From an uncultured Porphyromonadaceae bacterium (GTDB taxonomy: Bacteria; Bacteroidota; Bacteroidia; Bacteroidales; Muribaculaceae), in NCBI GenBank assembly GCA_947174155.1, contig CAMWHX010000057.1:1-6784 (forward strand): a stretch of 6,784 nt of DNA. Reading direction: 5' to 3'. A program made the position numbers and the translations under genes. The notes under the pieces were generated by a model. That model made no database searches. It worked only from the letters and a program-made list of their open reading frames with translations, and was not told where the DNA came from. The stretch's first letter is position 1; each line of letters starts with the position of its first letter. Below are positions 6,577-6,784 of this stretch, one piece after another.

Positions 6577-6784
6577 TCAATCCCGATTACCCCTCCAAAA
6601 AGCCCTCCCTCTCCCCTCGCCCGCAGGCTGACTCACCTGTCCCTGCCACTGCTGCCTCTCCTCGCCCGCAGGCTGACTCACCTGTCCCTGCCACTGCTGC
6701 TCATCGCCCGCCGGCGGGGTCCGCTGTCCCGGCCACTGCTGCCGCGCCTCGCGAGCAGGTTGGAAATCAGACCGCCTCAGCGGG
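6573..6784 (+). CDS. Start of a Pro/Ala-rich protein of unknown function (3' end outside window)
   Basis: The frame from ATG 6573 is open for 70 codons to the window edge. It begins MINPDYPSKKPSLS and continues with repeats of SPRPQADSPVPATAA (residues 14-28 and 29-43), a diverged copy HRPPAGSAVPATAA (44-57), and a weaker fourth copy APREQVGNQTASAG. The segment is rich in Pro, Ala and Ser, with no signal peptide or membrane helix so far, so it is probably a disordered N-terminal region ahead of a folded or membrane domain that is not visible. The absence of stops over 70 codons is only moderate evidence in such GC-rich DNA, but the in-frame repeat (units of 45 and 42 bases) and the promoter upstream support a coding role. 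I do not recognise the family. Confidence 0.6.
   Translation, partial: MINPDYPSKKPSLSPRPQADSPVPATAASPRPQADSPVPATAAHRPPAGSAVPATAAAPREQVGNQTASA
6612..6743 (+). repeat. 45-base tandem repeat, two near-identical units and one diverged
   Basis: Unit 1 (6612-6656) and unit 2 (6657-6701) differ only at their third and last bases, 43 of 45 identical. Unit 3 (6702-6743) is 42 bases and keeps the ending (C/G)GCCACTGCTGCC plus scattered matches. All unit lengths are multiples of three, so changes in copy number would keep the reading frame. Unit 3 contains a perfect 12-base palindrome, CCCGCCGGCGGG, at 6707-6718. Confidence 0.9.

Noticed and set aside
6612..6743. The 45-base repeats as a CRISPR array
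   Set aside because: The units are directly adjacent with no unique spacers, and they keep an open reading frame, so they are a coding tandem repeat.

Overview
The window looks like chromosomal DNA from a gut-type Bacteroidales bacterium, most likely a fairly GC-rich member such as Muribaculaceae; the family-level placement is an inference. The evidence is: a Bacteroidota-type promoter (TTTG, 20-base spacer, TAnnTTTG), start codons without Shine-Dalgarno sequences, a BspA-like/Ig-like surface protein with a type IX secretion-like C-terminus, and the protein sequences of the housekeeping genes.

Layout. (1) 1-370, + strand: the last 122 codons of infB (translation initiation factor IF-2). (2) 375-444: a short AT-rich palindrome built from 7-base repeats, which contains the apparent ATG of the next gene. 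(3) 430-921 folK (folate biosynthesis) and 924-1661 nudC (NAD(H) pyrophosphatase), + strand, separated by two bases and probably co-transcribed. (4) 1678-1723: a long hairpin that can serve as a shared terminator for the convergent genes. (5) 1740-6341, - strand: one gene for a 1533-residue secreted mosaic protein. In order it has a signal peptide, four GxFNxW-type glycan-binding-like domains, a 23-residue BspA-type leucine-rich repeat block, three Ig-like domains, a second short BspA-type block, a beta-rich region and a C-terminal sorting-like domain. (6) 6342-6572: a divergent intergenic region with a very good promoter for the large gene, a weaker one for the + strand, and a possible 15-codon leader ORF. 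(7) 6573 to the end: the start of a Pro/Ala-rich + strand ORF, cut by the window edge, carrying a nearly perfect 45-base tandem duplication.

The left third is ordinary housekeeping. The interesting part is the surface protein, whose base composition changes in step with its domain modules, and the repeat-bearing ORF diverging from it. No tRNA, rRNA, CRISPR array, transposase or defence system is visible. I do not see strong evidence for a previously undescribed multi-gene system; the candidates for a second look are listed as findings.
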